A stretch of 64,000 nt of DNA, taken from positions 436,501 to 500,500 of the forward strand of contig JBAIAC010000265.1 of the NCBI GenBank assembly GCA_037349315.1, given 5' to 3'. Shown here in pieces: positions 47,701 to 59,406 of this stretch (its first letter is position 1; each line of letters opens with the position of its first letter). A program made the translations under genes and the position numbers. The notes beneath the pieces are model-generated. The model worked only from the letters and a program-made list of their open reading frames with translations, did not search any database and was not told where the DNA came from. Origin of the DNA: Chelydra serpentina. Taxonomy: Eukaryota > Chordata > Testudines > Chelydridae.

Positions 47701-48720
47701 CCTGCTGGGAAGTGAACCAGGTCCGGTACCATCATCAGTTTCCTGTGCTGGCATCTCAGCACAGTCACCCAGGGATACAGGCGGCTATTAATACACGAAA
47801 TGCAAACCCTGTGGAATCAGGCAAGAGCATTTCAGCCTCGGAAACAAACAAGGAATAAATAAACCCAGCAGGTGAAGAAGCTGCCATCCCGGCCTGAGCA
47901 CAAGGCAGAGGCCACACAGATGGCGAGTTCCTTCAAACCATCTGATCAGCAGGAAAGGGGCCCAGCTCTCCCCTCCTGGCAGCTTGCGTGTGGGTCAGGG
48001 CAGCAGGGCGCTGGGGGCTAGCCCTGGGGCTGGCCTGCGCATATGCGAAACTGAATTGACTTGGTTACGTGCCAGTGCAAACTTCCAGGGAGAGCCCCAT
48101 AAACCAGTTCCAACCACGCACAGCCGCTGGGAGGGGCTTCCCAGGGTGGGGAACTGGACACGCAGTAGCTCCGCTCCAGTTAGCGTGTGAAAAATCGCCG
48201 TGTGGCCCACAGCAGCATGGGCAGCCACTCGGGCAAGCCAGGCAGGGACGCACCCAGGTTTGTGTTTGGCTAGCCACACGGCTGTTTTTAGCACACTCGC
48301 TGGAGCAGAGCTCCTGCATGTCCGTCTACCTGTGCTGGGAGGCACCCTCCCAACTGCTGCATGAACTCAGCCCGGCCCAAGGCACCATCCTTCCCCAAAG
48401 TCCTGGCAGGCCCCGTGGTTTCTATAGCAACTTCCATGGTGTCAGTGGCCCTGGCTCCTTTTATCCCTGGAAGGTGGCAGGCGTCTAGTTTTGAGAAAGG
48501 GCGCGAGGGATCTGGAGTGGCTGCAGGTGGCCGCACACGGTGCCGCTTGCCAGCCAAAGGGCAGTTGCCATATTGTGCATCACCGCAGCATTTGGCTGCC
48601 ATTCTCTGCGACAAGGAGGGGACAAGGGTTCACCCTAGGGCCAGACACTGTCCTGGCCTGCAGCAAGCATCTGCATTTTCTGCAGCCCCATGGATGAGGG
48701 GTCTTGAGGGTGCTCTACAG
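44760..48720. other. 4 kb spacer, no gene; candidate non-coding element at 46990-47300
   Basis: No supported exon. A weak sense SINE piece lies near 46775-46860. The AT-rich block 46990-47300 has no repeat signature that I recognise and contains several homeodomain-like TAAT cores. Confidence 0.5.
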
Positions 48721-48744
48721 TTGTCACCTAGTGCTGTGCTCTGG

Positions 48745-48815
48745 CTAGTTCTCCCGAACTAAGCACGGTCATTTTGGTGCATACTTGGATGGGAGACTTC
48801 CCAGTAGGGCTTATG
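48745..48815 (+). mobile_element. 5S rRNA-derived SINE fragment
   Basis: The runs gaactaagcacggtc and atacttggatgggagac correspond to the gaagctaagcagggtc and tacttggatgggagac promoter-region segments of 5S rRNA. The match is partial and the ends are not 5S-like, so this is a 5S-headed SINE (the AmnSINE / 5S-Sauria type is known in amniotes) and not a 5S gene. Confidence 0.72.
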
Positions 48816-48819
48816 ATGA

Positions 48820-49062
48820 GACCCGCTCGGAAAATTTCCATGCCAACGATTTTCCCTTATTTCGACATAACGGCATGTTTTGAAAAACGTCCACTTTTGT
48901 AGATGATTGTCGAACGCTGCCCAAAAATCGAAACTTTTTTTTTTTTTATGAAAACCCAAAAATATTCAAAGGAAAATTGCAATGAAAACAAACATTTTAA
49001 AAAATGCTTTTGTTGAAATTTTACAGAAGGGGAAAAAATTCATTTCCCAGCCAGCTCTAGCT
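48820..49062. mobile_element. AT-rich non-autonomous DNA element
   Basis: The left end cgctcggaaaatttcc and right end catttcccagccagctct are imperfect inverted repeats around a T- and A-rich core. No coding capacity and no clear target duplication. It directly follows the 5S-derived piece. Confidence 0.45.
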
Positions 49063-49094
49063 CTCCTGATGAATTAAGGCCACCACAGTGTCTG

Positions 49095-49325
49095 TCCATT
49101 GTACCTACACAGCTTTTGTCACTGCAGTATTTAAGCACATCACAATCTTTAATGGAGTTAGCCTCACAACTTCCCTGCAAGGCAGGGCAGGAATATTAAC
49201 CCCACTTTACAGATGGGGAAGCGAGGCAGAGAAAGTCTCAATGACCTGGCCAAGGAATTTATGGTAGAGCAGGGAACAGAACATTGGTCTTCTGCATCTT
49301 TGGTGAAGGCCCTAACCACTAGACC
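49095..49325 (-). mobile_element. MIR/CORE-type SINE, antisense
   Basis: It shows aaccccactttacagatggg, caatgacctggccaaggaat and a gccctaaccactagaccaac end, the reverse complement of a nearly full SINE. Confidence 0.78.
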
Positions 49326-49329
49326 AACT

Positions 49330-50260
49330 TTGAGCCCAAGTGAGGGCAGGGGAGCTGTTCCCATTTACACCAGGCAAGGATCTGCCCCAGGGATGTGTAT
49401 TGTAGAAGGTGATAATGCCAGATTTTCCCCAAACTTCCCCAAGCTTCATTCTCAGCATCCTCTGTATTCCCATTAGGATGCACGGTCCCTCTCCGGTTCA
49501 CACTGGCTGTTCCAGCCTAATTGGAGAGGATAGATGATCCGGAACGACCAGCCAGAGGAAATAGCAGGCAATTAGCTCAGAGAGAGAGTCTGCAACAAGG
49601 AGGCCGTGTCCTTTGTCACAGAGCTGTGAGGGAATGAGGAGTTGGCAGCAAAAACTTTGAAGCAGCCACCTGGCTTCCGGTGCAGAGTCTGAGCCCCCTT
49701 CCTGCTGAGCGGCACTCAAAGGCAAATGACGACCATTATCCCAATCCGAGCTGCAAATGATATGATGCATTTCCAGCCCACCAAGTGCAGCCGTAATTAA
49801 TCAGAGTCTATTTATGGCAGGCTATTCATCAAAAGGGAAGAAATCATCCACATTGTAATGGGAGCCTTTAATGTCCACACATTCAGAGGCAAACCTCAGC
49901 AAGCTGCTTCCAATCTGCACGACCATCTCGAGCATCTCGCTGCCATGGAGCAGGAATACATTTCCATATTAATGACCGATGGGGCTATGATCACTGCCAG
50001 GGCGTGCGCTGCCCATGCGGAATGAGAGGAGTTCTCGATAAAGGCAAGAGGTGGGCTCTGGATTCCAGGCTGTGCGGGCCAAAGCCGCATCCCTGTGAAC
50101 TCAGGATTGGGTTTTCTTTTCTTGCTCCACTTGGCCCCTCTCGCTGCTCAAAGGGAAAGGCTGCGATTTTGTGCCTTTTAGGCAAAGTCACAGGGGCAAA
50201 TTTTCAGCCTCGGGAATGGGATTATTGAACAATCTGGTCGTATCAGCAAACACAGAGGCA
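49330..50260. other. Spacer with candidate non-coding element
   Basis: No exon is seen. The block 49740-50030 contains ccgtaattaatcagagtcta, tcaaaagggaagaaatcatc and atttccatattaatgaccga. It has no visible repeat character. Confidence 0.45.
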
Positions 50261-50264
50261 CAGA

Positions 50265-51023
50265 CACTTTGCATGTGCAAAAAGTCATAACTATCTCGTC
50301 ACAGCTTCAGGGTAAATGCACCTGTATCCGTGTTGTACTCAAAGTACTATGCAGGATCTTTTCAAGGGGATTAAGGCAAAACGCCACATTTATTAGTAAT
50401 ACAGGTATCAATCAATACTCTATCATATGCATATGATATATATATCACACTCATGCACTCACACATACACATACACAAACACACTCCGTCTTGCTGTTGT
50501 TACCAACTGGTTGCTCCCCTTAACTGCACTGGCCAGGTGAGTTAGATGGGGGAGGGGTGGAGCCGGGCTTCTGCCGATCCGGATCGATGCTCCGATGGTG
50601 ACAAGACGAGACCCGGGGTCCTTCTGCAAGACACCTCACTTTTATAGCAGCTTCCCTCTTATGCAAATCCACTCCAGATTCAAAATCTGGGTCTGTGTCC
50701 GTTGGTCTGTGTGCTGCTTTTCTCTGGGTGTTGTCCCCAGGCTGCTCAAAGAGGGTGTTACCTAAAGAAGGTGCTTGCTTCTAATCCCCAAGGCCGTCAG
50801 TATGTCTGCTCTTCTTTGCCACTTGATTGTTCTTTGATCTGGCTCCCATCCCCTCTCCAACTGTTGCAGTGTCTGGAGGTGGGTTTCTTCCAAGCCTCAC
50901 TCATTCACACCTCATTCAGTCAATAGGGCAATTGATTACAGAGTGGGGGAAGATCTTATCCTACTCCTAGCAAACAGACACATGTTTCTTCTACTTTACC
51001 TATACTATCCTTAGGGGCTATAA
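50265..51023 (-). mobile_element. Probable older LTR-derived sequence, antisense
   Basis: On the minus strand it shows a TATA-like box (the reverse of cttttatagcag, near 50640) and, downstream, AATAAA (the reverse of acatttattag, near 50386), as in an LTR. Terminal TG/CA ends and a target duplication were not found, so the limits are approximate. A ta/ca microsatellite lies at 50430-50490. Confidence 0.4.
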
Positions 51024-51028
51024 CATCT

Positions 51029-51943
51029 TGATACAAAGTTTTCTACAAGTTTTCTATATAGGGATCTAATACAAAGTTGTATGAAAATAGAGAGGCACAA
51101 TGCCAAGTAAAATAGAGAGGCACAATGCCAAGTCATATGAAATACAAAATAACACAATGCAAGATGCAATGTCATAAAGATAAAGATACTTAATACAAAA
51201 TAACACAATGCAACATCATAAGGATTCACAGAAATACTTAATACAGAGATTTCTCTCTACATCCGCCATCCCGCTGTGGTACCCTCCAGAGATCCCAATC
51301 CGGTCTCCAGCTCTCACCTGTCTCTGGGAAGGGACCCTTGTCCCGCTCCCTGCCTTACACTGTGATATCCCCAGCAAGCCAGTCTGCCTGATGGCCAGTG
51401 CTTTGCCTTATCTCTGAGGGCTATGAACAGGGCACTGTCAGCAGTTACCAGTAACCACCCTGCTCCTTCTAAACAAGCACCTTTATTCTTAAGGCAAAAG
51501 CATCACAGAGAAAACATATAAAAACAATAAACAGATTCAAACACACACTAAACACACCAGCAGTCGCCCATCTGTCTTATGGGGCCCAGGTAGACCAAAG
51601 CCTTTTCAACCCTTCTGCAAGTATTGGGGGGGCCCTCGGACAGAAGGACCTGTCTGATTGCTGGGTCAGAAAGAAGGTCCTGCATCAATTCCAGCTCATC
51701 CTTTCACACCAAAAGCCCTTTCTTTGTCCCCGGAAAACCCACTTAAACCAGTTTATGCAAACCACTCCAGGCGCTGGTACCTCTCCAGAGCTGGGCAGTC
51801 TCGGTGATTCACCTTAATCGCTCCTTACTGTTTTTAGGTCTTATCTGAGCTGTGATAAGCTCCCTCCTAATCATACATAAACCATTCGTAAATTGACTAC
51901 AATGGCCCCCAAAGGTATTACACGGGTTGCAATATTTGTCACA
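51029..51943 (-). mobile_element. Probable solo LTR, antisense (915 bp)
   Basis: On the minus strand it runs TGTGACAAATATTGC ... CTTTGTATCA. On the plus strand it is flanked by CATCT at 51024-51028 and 51944-51948, a 5-bp target duplication. An antisense AATAAA lies near 51480-51486. A 25-bp direct repeat (unit begins aaatagagaggcacaatgcc) lies near 51090-51140. No coding region. Confidence 0.65.
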
Positions 51944-51948
51944 CATCT

Positions 51949-52905
51949 ATCTACAGAATCCAGCGTCTGCAGTGCTGTCAGTCTATCTACTGACTCCACA
52001 CGCATTCATCATCTAATCAATCTATTTATCTACCTGCTGAATTGAGCCTGCCTGGGGCTATTCTATTGTGTATAGATTCTTACATTATCCTAATCACTGT
52101 AATGACTCTGAGTGCCTTCCAGTCGTGCATTAAGCATCGTAACATCTGTCACATGAGGCTTGTTCTGTCTCTCTTCCCCCCTGCAAGATGTTCCGTGGAG
52201 CCTTTGTTTTGGAAGGGTTTTGTACTGGGGAATTTTTTTTTTTTAAATAAGTCCACACTGCTCTGTGTTTATGTTGGAGAAGGCAAATGTGGAGAAGCGT
52301 GCCTGGCACTTGGAGCAGGAATGGGGCGGTGTGTGACTGTCTAGCTACCATTTATATTGCGTGTCAGTATCAGCACCATATCCGTGGCAAGACAAACTCA
52401 CTGACCCGCTCTGTCTTACCCTCCACTCGCCCTAGTCCAGGGGGATTTTTCTTGCCTCTCTATTTGAATGGCAGGAATCCTGGCTCACGAAAAGAGGTTT
52501 CACATTTTGATGTGAAACGTCTCTGAGCTTCGTGGCCCGTCTCGTTTCTCCCAGGAGTGAGTTCCAGCTGGTCCCAGAGCAAGCGCTGCGCAAAGGAGTC
52601 TCGCTCTGGTGGCTGACGGTTCCGTGGCCCTGGTGGGACGCAGCTGCTGGCTGTGCAGGGTAAGCCGGTTCCTCTGGCGGCGGGGGAGAAGTGCGTGGAA
52701 AGCTCTGAGGGCGAGGAGCTAGACTCTGCGTTCAGAGAGCCAAGCGCTGGGGCGCGGGTGCTCTTGGCAGCTGCTAGTGCGCCTACCGCACACCACGGAC
52801 TGCTCAGGCACGTGACAGCCTTTCGGATGGGCAGTGTAGCAGGTGTGCAAATATGAGTGTGCAAAGACACCTGCTGAATCTCTCACCTTCAGAGCCCATC
52901 ATACC
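51949..52905. other. Spacer, no feature seen
   Basis: It begins with a ctat-rich stretch. No supported exon or complete repeat. Confidence 0.45.
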
Positions 52906-52911
52906 ATTAGC

Positions 52912-53125
52912 CAAGGAAGCGTGGCCCAGTGAATAGGGCACCGGCCTGGCGGTGGCCGAAGACCCACGCTCTAGCCCAACCTCTGCTGTAGGCAACCTTG
53001 GGCAATTCACCTCCCTAAGTGTGAGCTCTTTGGGGCAAGGGCTGTCGTTTTGTTCTGTGTTTGTACAGCGCCTAGCGCAGCAGGTTCCTGGTCCATGAGC
53101 GTGGCTCCCAGTCACTACCGTAACA
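52912..53125 (+). mobile_element. MIR/CORE-type SINE, sense
   Basis: Head gcgtggcccagtgaataggg, body accttgggcaattcacctcc, tail gtttgtacagcgcctagcgc. One of the better preserved copies in the window. Confidence 0.78.
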
Positions 53126-53129
53126 CACC

Positions 53130-54270
53130 TCATTAGAGAATAAAGCTCCCTTTCTCCCACCCTGGGTCTGTCTAGATTGGGACAGGCCTGAGCAGCGCTC
53201 GGTGCAGTGGGAGCAATGAGAACAACGGGGCACTGCCTGTTGTCTTTGCACCATTCCAGTGCGTTGCGAACCTCCATCCAGAGCGAAGGGGTAAAATACA
53301 TCAGCCCGTAAATAAGCAAGCTCCCAGCCAAGAGAAAGAGCCATCAGCAACAGCGCCCTCGGTGCGCGGAGAACAAAATGACACAAACAACAAGGATTCC
53401 TAGCGGGAGAACTTGGCATAAAAGCAGCATTTTTATCCATCTCCAGCAGCTGTAAATCAGCAAAGCTAGAATCATGTTGTGCTCCTTCGGGGAAACCTTA
53501 ATTTGAAGAAACCAGCAATGGTATTTGGGGGGAATTTATGAATGGCCTGAACTCTAGGGCCAGGCAATGTTCACCTCCTCCATGGAACACACGGCTGAAA
53601 ATTAAACGGGGTAATGACAGACAATGTAGCTGAGCAGGAGATCGGGTTTGCTATAATTTAGCTCCATAGAATGAATGAGTTTCCTTTTATTCCCCCCCTC
53701 CCCAGCTCTTGAGCATCTTCCTGGCACTGAAAGGTGTTTTCTGGGACTCCTGCTGCCTGCTCGCATTCCCTTTCATGCTTACAGAACCATCTGGTCTCAT
53801 TTGCAAGCCCTTTTGCAAACCTTGCAAGAGACCAGGCATCTCTTTCAGCAAAATACGGCAGATGCAGGTTTCCCCCTTTCTCCCACCCCCATGTGGAGAT
53901 CAGGGCCTGGCTGAGGAAAAGGCTATTGAAGGGGGAAGAGACTTGGCTCCCAGGAATTCAGGATGGGTTTTAATACCGGTGAAAGGTGCCATGCTGGCAG
54001 CGCTGGAAAACACAGGCCTGGAGTTAGTCTCAGCCTAGAGAGCGGCAGACACATGGCATCCCCACCCCACTGGGATCCCGTCTCAGTGCAACAGGGGCGT
54101 CAGTCTGGACTGGCCAGGCAGCCCTGGGCCTCTCTGCTGGGGCTGCAGAACAGGGGCTGCTTAGTGCTGGGATGCCCGTTCCCTCGCAATGGAACTGGGA
54201 CCAATTAACTCTTTGCCAGGCGTCAGTGAGCAGATGCGCCAGCCTGTACTAGCTATGTGGTGGCATTGAG
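53130..54270. other. Spacer with candidate non-coding element at 53395-53665
   Basis: No supported exon. The AT-rich block 53395-53665 (aaaagcagcatttttatcca, gaaaccttaatttgaagaaa) shows no repeat signature. Confidence 0.45.
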
Positions 54271-54274
54271 AGGG

Positions 54275-54515
54275 AGGGTGGCCTTGTGGCTAAAGCAGGG
54301 GGATAGGACTCTGCGTTCAGTCCCTGACTCCAACGTCCTGTGTAGCCTTGGGGGAGTCACTTCCTCTCACCGGCCTTCACTTCCCCATCTGTAAAACGGG
54401 GGTAATGATCCTTCCGTTGGCTCTTCGGAGCAGGGACGCTCTCCCTGTCTGTGCAGCTCCCAGTGGCCTCTCTCTCTGCTGGGGATGGGATGTGCTACTG
54501 TAATAAATGATTCCT
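54275..54515 (+). mobile_element. MIR/CORE-type SINE, sense
   Basis: Head gtggccttgtggctaaagca, body ccttgggggagtcacttcct and tcacttccccatctgtaaaa, tail tgtctgtgcagctcccagtg. Confidence 0.78.
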
Positions 54516-54519
54516 GAGG

Positions 54520-56190
54520 ACACTGCTGCCCCGTCACCCATCCTCACAGAGCCGTGCGCACAATATGTTTAGCTCCACCTGCGTCTAACACTAGCCATGG
54601 CATTGCTGAGCTTAAAGAAAGGCGAGAGTTTGTTCCAAAGAGTCACTGGGTGTCGGCAGAGCCCGAACATGATGCATTTTCACTGAATGCTGAAATTCAA
54701 AAGTGATTGAAATGCCCGGGGTTGGGGGGGCGGCTGTCTGTAGAGTCATCACAGTGCATGGGCAAATAGCAGATTTGGAGACAGGGGCAAATCCAGCTGT
54801 GAGCGAGCCCCACAGGGATTCTCCCAAGCTTTGGCTAGTTATCACTCTGCCTTAGAGTTTTCCAAACAGATCTGAGAGGAGAGCCCTGGTCTATATTACT
54901 CCAGACCCCCGCATCTCTGCTGGCCGGGTTTGATCAGCCAGCATGTGAAATCTCACTCTCTGGCACCACATCCTCGCTATCACACGCTCCTGCCCTCCTA
55001 CGCATTTATTCTTCACCCAAACAACTCTGCGATCTCATCTCTCATGCAGTATACATGGCGCCGTCTGTGTCATTCATTCTTTATACAGCTCTGTCTCAAG
55101 GAGTCCGTACAACACTTTCCCCCCCCAAATTATTTTCCAGCATCTGGAGGCTGCAAGGTCTGTTTTGGATGTTTTCTCTTTGGAATACAGCAAGTGGTTT
55201 ACTTTGCCAGGCATGGAGGGAGTTGTGGGGGATTGATAAGGTCTCTACTTGCTTTGCTCTCTGTACGGATGTGTCTGTGCTAATGTCATATAACAGAGCC
55301 ATCTGATCTAGAAACTAACAGCTTATTTCCAGTTTCTCACTTCTTCAAATGATCCCATTTGGCCTCTGCAAAGATCCTTGTCAGCTCCAGAGCCTGCTTC
55401 AAAATCTGAATCGAGGCGCGGGGGTCACTTCAATGCACGCTCCTTCCTTTTGTGTCCCTTTCAGAGCCTTCTTTTACCCTCAAGTGTGGCTGAAAGGAGC
55501 ACAATGGCCTCCAATTTACATCCTTTTAGGGAATTGAGAGAGAAGAGTCGCACTTGCTCGCTCTCTCTCCTAGCAGCTGAAGGGCTGAAACCAGCCCCAT
55601 TACACTGGCCTCCATCTGATTTTTCTTCCGTGCTGCATCCTGGCCTGGCTGGACGCTCGTCTCCATTCCTGGCATTATCACCTGCGTCACAGTAGCCCCC
55701 AGAGGCACCAAGCTCGGACCGGCCTTGGCCCAGGTGCTGCACGAAGCTCGGACCGGCCTTGGCCCAGGTGCTGCACGGATGCTGACTGAGATCAGGACCC
55801 AACTGTGCTGGGCACTGCAGGGACAGAGAGTAGGAGAGTCCCTGCCTACAGTATAAACCAACACGACAGACCCAGGAAGGATCATTATCCCCAATTCACC
55901 GATGGAGAACTGAGTTGCAGAGAGCGGCAGGGAGGCTGTGGTGGAGCAGGGAACAGTGCTCTCTCCCCGCGGGTGAAACTCGCCCGTGCCGTGAGGCAGC
56001 CTGAAGTCCCAGAGAAACGTCCGGGGCTGGAAGGAGTGAAGGGCACGGTCTGCAAGGGAAATCTCCATAGATATCTCAGCCAGGGACAGGCAGACTTATG
56101 TCTCACAGAAAGTGCCACTTTCTCTGGGCTTTAGCTCAGCTTCTTCCTTCCAAGATTCATAGGTTTTGCAGAGTTTAAGGCTATTGTATC
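54520..56190. other. Spacer, no gene seen; SINE piece and a short tandem duplication
   Basis: An antisense SINE piece lies at about 55850-55990 (gatggagaactgagttgcag). A 34-bp unit (aagctcggaccggccttggc...) occurs twice, at 55710-55743 and 55744-55777. No supported exon. Confidence 0.55.
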
Positions 56191-56198
56191 GTTTAGCC

Positions 56199-56512
56199 CA
56201 GGGGTAGGCAACCTATGGCACGGGTGCCAAAGGCGGCACGCGAGCTGATTTTCAGTGGCACTCTCACTACCTGGATCCTGGCCTCCGGTCTGGGGAGGGG
56301 CTCTGCATTTTAATTGAATTTTAAATGAAGCTTCTTAAACATTTTAAAAACCGTATTTACTTTACATACAATAATAGTTTAGTTATATTTTATAGACTTA
56401 TAGAAAGAGACCTTCTAAAAACGTTAAAATGTATTACTGGAACGCGAAACCTTAAATTAGAGTGAATAAATGAAGACTCAGCACAGCACTTCTGAAAGGT
56501 TGCCGACCTCTG
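56199..56512. mobile_element. Non-autonomous hAT-type transposon (314 bp)
   Basis: Ends CAGGGGTAGGCAACCTATGG and AGGTTGCCGACCTCTG form a terminal inverted repeat. The flanking 8-mers GTTTAGCC (56191-56198) and GTCTAGCC (56513-56520) differ at one base. The AT-rich interior resembles an abundant family of sauropsid hAT MITEs. Confidence 0.92.
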
Positions 56513-56524
56513 GTCTAGCCTGAC

Positions 56525-57585
56525 CTCCTGCATATCACAGGCCCTCGACTGAGCCCACTGACTGGAGTTAAACCAAAATATTTCAGTTCTCAGGAGACTA
56601 AACTGTGGTGATCCCCAGGCAGAGAACAGGAGGGACCAAGGTGCTCCCAGTGCCCAAGCGCCTTCCACCAGCAGGGAATTGATTAGATCAGGTGAAAACG
56701 CCCCTAGACTATATCAGTAGTTCGCTCAAACCCCATGCTGCAGAGGAAGGCACCCCGCCCCCACAAGGTTCCTGCCAGTCTGACCTGGCACAGAATTCCT
56801 TACAGACCCCAAATCTGTAGGACCCCTAGATTTGGAGGGGTCTGGAGACCCCAAGCAAGACTCACCAGCCAGACATATTTCCAATTCCTCCTCCTCCCAC
56901 CTTTAATACATTTTCTTCCTTCCTTCCCTCTCTAGGTTTTATTACCATCTTTTGTCTTCTAATCCCCAGTGACCCACCGTAGTCCCTAGTCATTCCTAGC
57001 CAGCTCTTACTGGTCTGCGCAGTCCCATCTGCCCTTCTCCAAGGTAATTGTTCTTGACAGTCGTTGATTCCAGTCCATTTTCTGCGGCTTGCTTCTTATC
57101 CCTTCTGAGCTGGCCTTCGTCACGTTTGCTCTGCGCCTCTGTCTTTGGATGTGCATCCCTCTGGAGTATCCCAGATTTGAGGCTATTATGATGACTTGAT
57201 CTTTGGCGCTCTCTGACTCCTCATTCATCCTCCCTGGTTCATTGCCTAGGACCCAGGATTGAAACAGCAGATTATTTTTTACTGTTGTTGCTTCTAAACA
57301 AGTCGTAACAGAAATTGTAAGCTCTGCTGTGATTCCAGGAGCCAATTTGGAGACGCAACAAAAAATACACCCCCAAACAAACAAAAAAAACAACCCAACA
57401 CCACCTCCACTGTGAATGTTCAAGCAACCCTCCCCAACATAAATATTCTGGGTCAGATTTCCATAGGCCCCAGCGTGACCCCAGGCCGTGGAATAAACCA
57501 AGCAATAGGGGAGCCCAGCAAACTGCAAAGCCCTGCCTTGGTGCCTGAACATTAGCATTAAATGTGTTAGCATTTCACTACTGTG
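56525..57585. other. Spacer, no feature seen
   Basis: No supported exon or complete repeat is recognised. Confidence 0.45.
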
Positions 57586-57589
57586 AACG

Positions 57590-57745
57590 AGGCCAGCATT
57601 GTCTCCATTTTACAGACAGGAAAACTGGAGCGCAGAGATTCACCAAAGGTCACACAATGAATCAGTAGTAGAGCTGGAAATAGAATCCAGGCATCCTGGC
57701 TCTTAGCCCCCTCCTGCTCTAACCACTAGACCCCACTCTCCTTCC
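57590..57745 (-). mobile_element. MIR/CORE-type SINE, antisense
   Basis: It shows gtctccattttacagacagg, then ccaaaggtcacacaatgaat and tgctctaaccactagacccc. Its right part grades into the 126-bp tandem array. Confidence 0.78.
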
Positions 57746-57749
57746 AGAG

Positions 57750-58375
57750 CTGGGAATGAAAACTAGAAGTGCTGCTTCCCATTAACCCCTCCCCCTTCCC
57801 AGAGCTGGGGATAGAACCTAGGATGCCTGTCTCCCAGCCCCCCTGCTCTAACCCACCAGACCCCAGTACCCTTCCAGGGCCAGGGAGAGAACCCCGGAGT
57901 CCTGGCTCCTCACCCCCACTCCCCTCCCAGAGCTGGATAGAACCCAGGAGGCCTGTCTCCCAGCCCCCCTGCTCTAACCCACCAGACCCCAGTACCCTTC
58001 CAGGGCCAGGGAGAGAACCCTGGAGTCCTGGCTCCTCACCCCCACTCCCCTCCCAGAGCTGGATAGAACCCAGGAGGCCTGTCTCCCAGCCCCCCTGCTC
58101 TAACCCACCAGACCCCAGTACCCTTCCAGGGCCAGGGAGAGAACCCTGGAGTCCTGGCTCCTCACCCCCACTCCCCTCCCAGAGCTGGATGGAACCCAGG
58201 AGGCCTGACTCCCAGCCCCCCTGCTCTAACCCACCAGACCCCAGTACCCTTCCAGGGCCAGGGAGAGAACCCTGGAGTCCTGGCTCCTCACCCCCACTCC
58301 CCTCCCAGAGCTGGATAGAACCCAGGAGGCCTGTCTCCCAGCCCCCCTGCTCTAACCCACCAGACCTCAGTCCCC
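57750..58375. repeat. 126-bp tandem array derived from SINE sequence (about 4.5 copies)
   Basis: The marker agctggatagaacccaggag recurs at 57931, 58057, 58183 (as ggatgg) and 58309. Each unit holds two variants of the SINE-like motif: gaacccaggaggcctgtctc then cccctgctctaacccaccag, and gagaaccctggagtcctggc. The array continues from the antisense SINE on its left. Since 126 is divisible by three, a repetitive 204-residue open frame results; it is not a gene. A related fragment is at about 60720-60805. Confidence 0.92.
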
Positions 58376-58379
58376 TCCA

Positions 58380-59400
58380 CTAGTCAGCTGTATAGGGAGT
58401 GGTAAAAGAAAACTTCTGAGCCCCAAGTATCTTGGCCAGGGTTCCGGTTGTAAGGTGAGCCTGTGCCTGTTTCTAGAGGGCAGCCCCTGTTGCAATCAAT
58501 CATCCCTCATCTGGGATTTCTCTCAGCCGCACATTAATGAGCTGGCAAACACGTCCCGAAGCGCTCAGCCTGGCCTCCCTCCTGATGTGAACGGTGGGCG
58601 TGGGATCCATCGCTCCCAAGGCGAAGGCAATAATCTGGAGCTAATTGGTTCTGAGACGAGACCCTCCCATCAGGTGCGGGCCCTGCCAGGGCCAGTGCTA
58701 ATCATTTAATCTTACATATTTAAGGCTATGTCTGTGGTGAGCAGGTCGCCTGTTTGGTGAGCGCAGGTGTGTTGGACAGCGGGTTTCTCGCATGTGGGGG
58801 TTGCATCTAAGCTCCCAGGGTCTCCTGGAGGCATAAGCTGCAAAAGCCGGCTGCTAACACCTGAAAACCTGCAAAAATAGAATTAGCAGCATCATTAGCA
58901 GAGGGGCCGGGAAAGCTGCTCTTGGGCTGGCGTGTGGGAGAGAGAGAACTCTTCTGATGTACAGCTCTTGTCTGCTTTGCAGCTTTCCAGCCCTGACTGT
59001 CTTTTCTTTCCCTAGTGACTTTTCCCCATGCCTATCATCTTATTTCTCAGTCAATACTAACAGCAGCAGCAAGATACAATGAATAAAATACCCCCCCGCT
59101 CATGTCCAAAGCCTTTATTTTGAAAGACAGCCCATCATTAATCATTAATAAAGCATTCAGAGATGATCTCGCGTTCCTAGACGGCTTCTATTAATAATGA
59201 GCATCTATTAGAATTGTTCACATGTTGCCTGTGATGAAGGAATAACACCGTGCAGACAGTTCTTGGACTCCCTTCAGGCCAGGGGCTCAGGCCTTGCTGG
59301 AAAGGTTAGGGGTTAGGGCTGCTGTAGTCACTGGCAGAGGTGAGAAAACTCCTAGGCTGGGCAGGCGGGGAAACGGAAGCGAAGCGAAGTGGCTCGCACA
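58380..59400. other. Spacer with candidate non-coding elements
   Basis: No exon. AT-rich blocks at 58480-58735 and 58840-59240 contain repeated TAAT/ATTA cores (cagcccatcattaatcatta, ttctattaataatgagcatc) and no recognised repeat. Confidence 0.45.
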
Positions 59401-59406
59401 AGGGGA

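Noticed and set aside
48745..48815. A 5S rRNA gene
   Set aside because: Only part of the internal promoter region matches and the 5' and 3' stems are absent. A 5S-derived SINE is the better reading.
50430..50490. A structured RNA around the ta/ca stretch
   Set aside because: It is a plain dinucleotide microsatellite within LTR-like sequence.
57769..58383. A 204-residue repetitive open frame
   Set aside because: It follows the 126-bp SINE-derived array (42-residue period) and has no protein-like composition.
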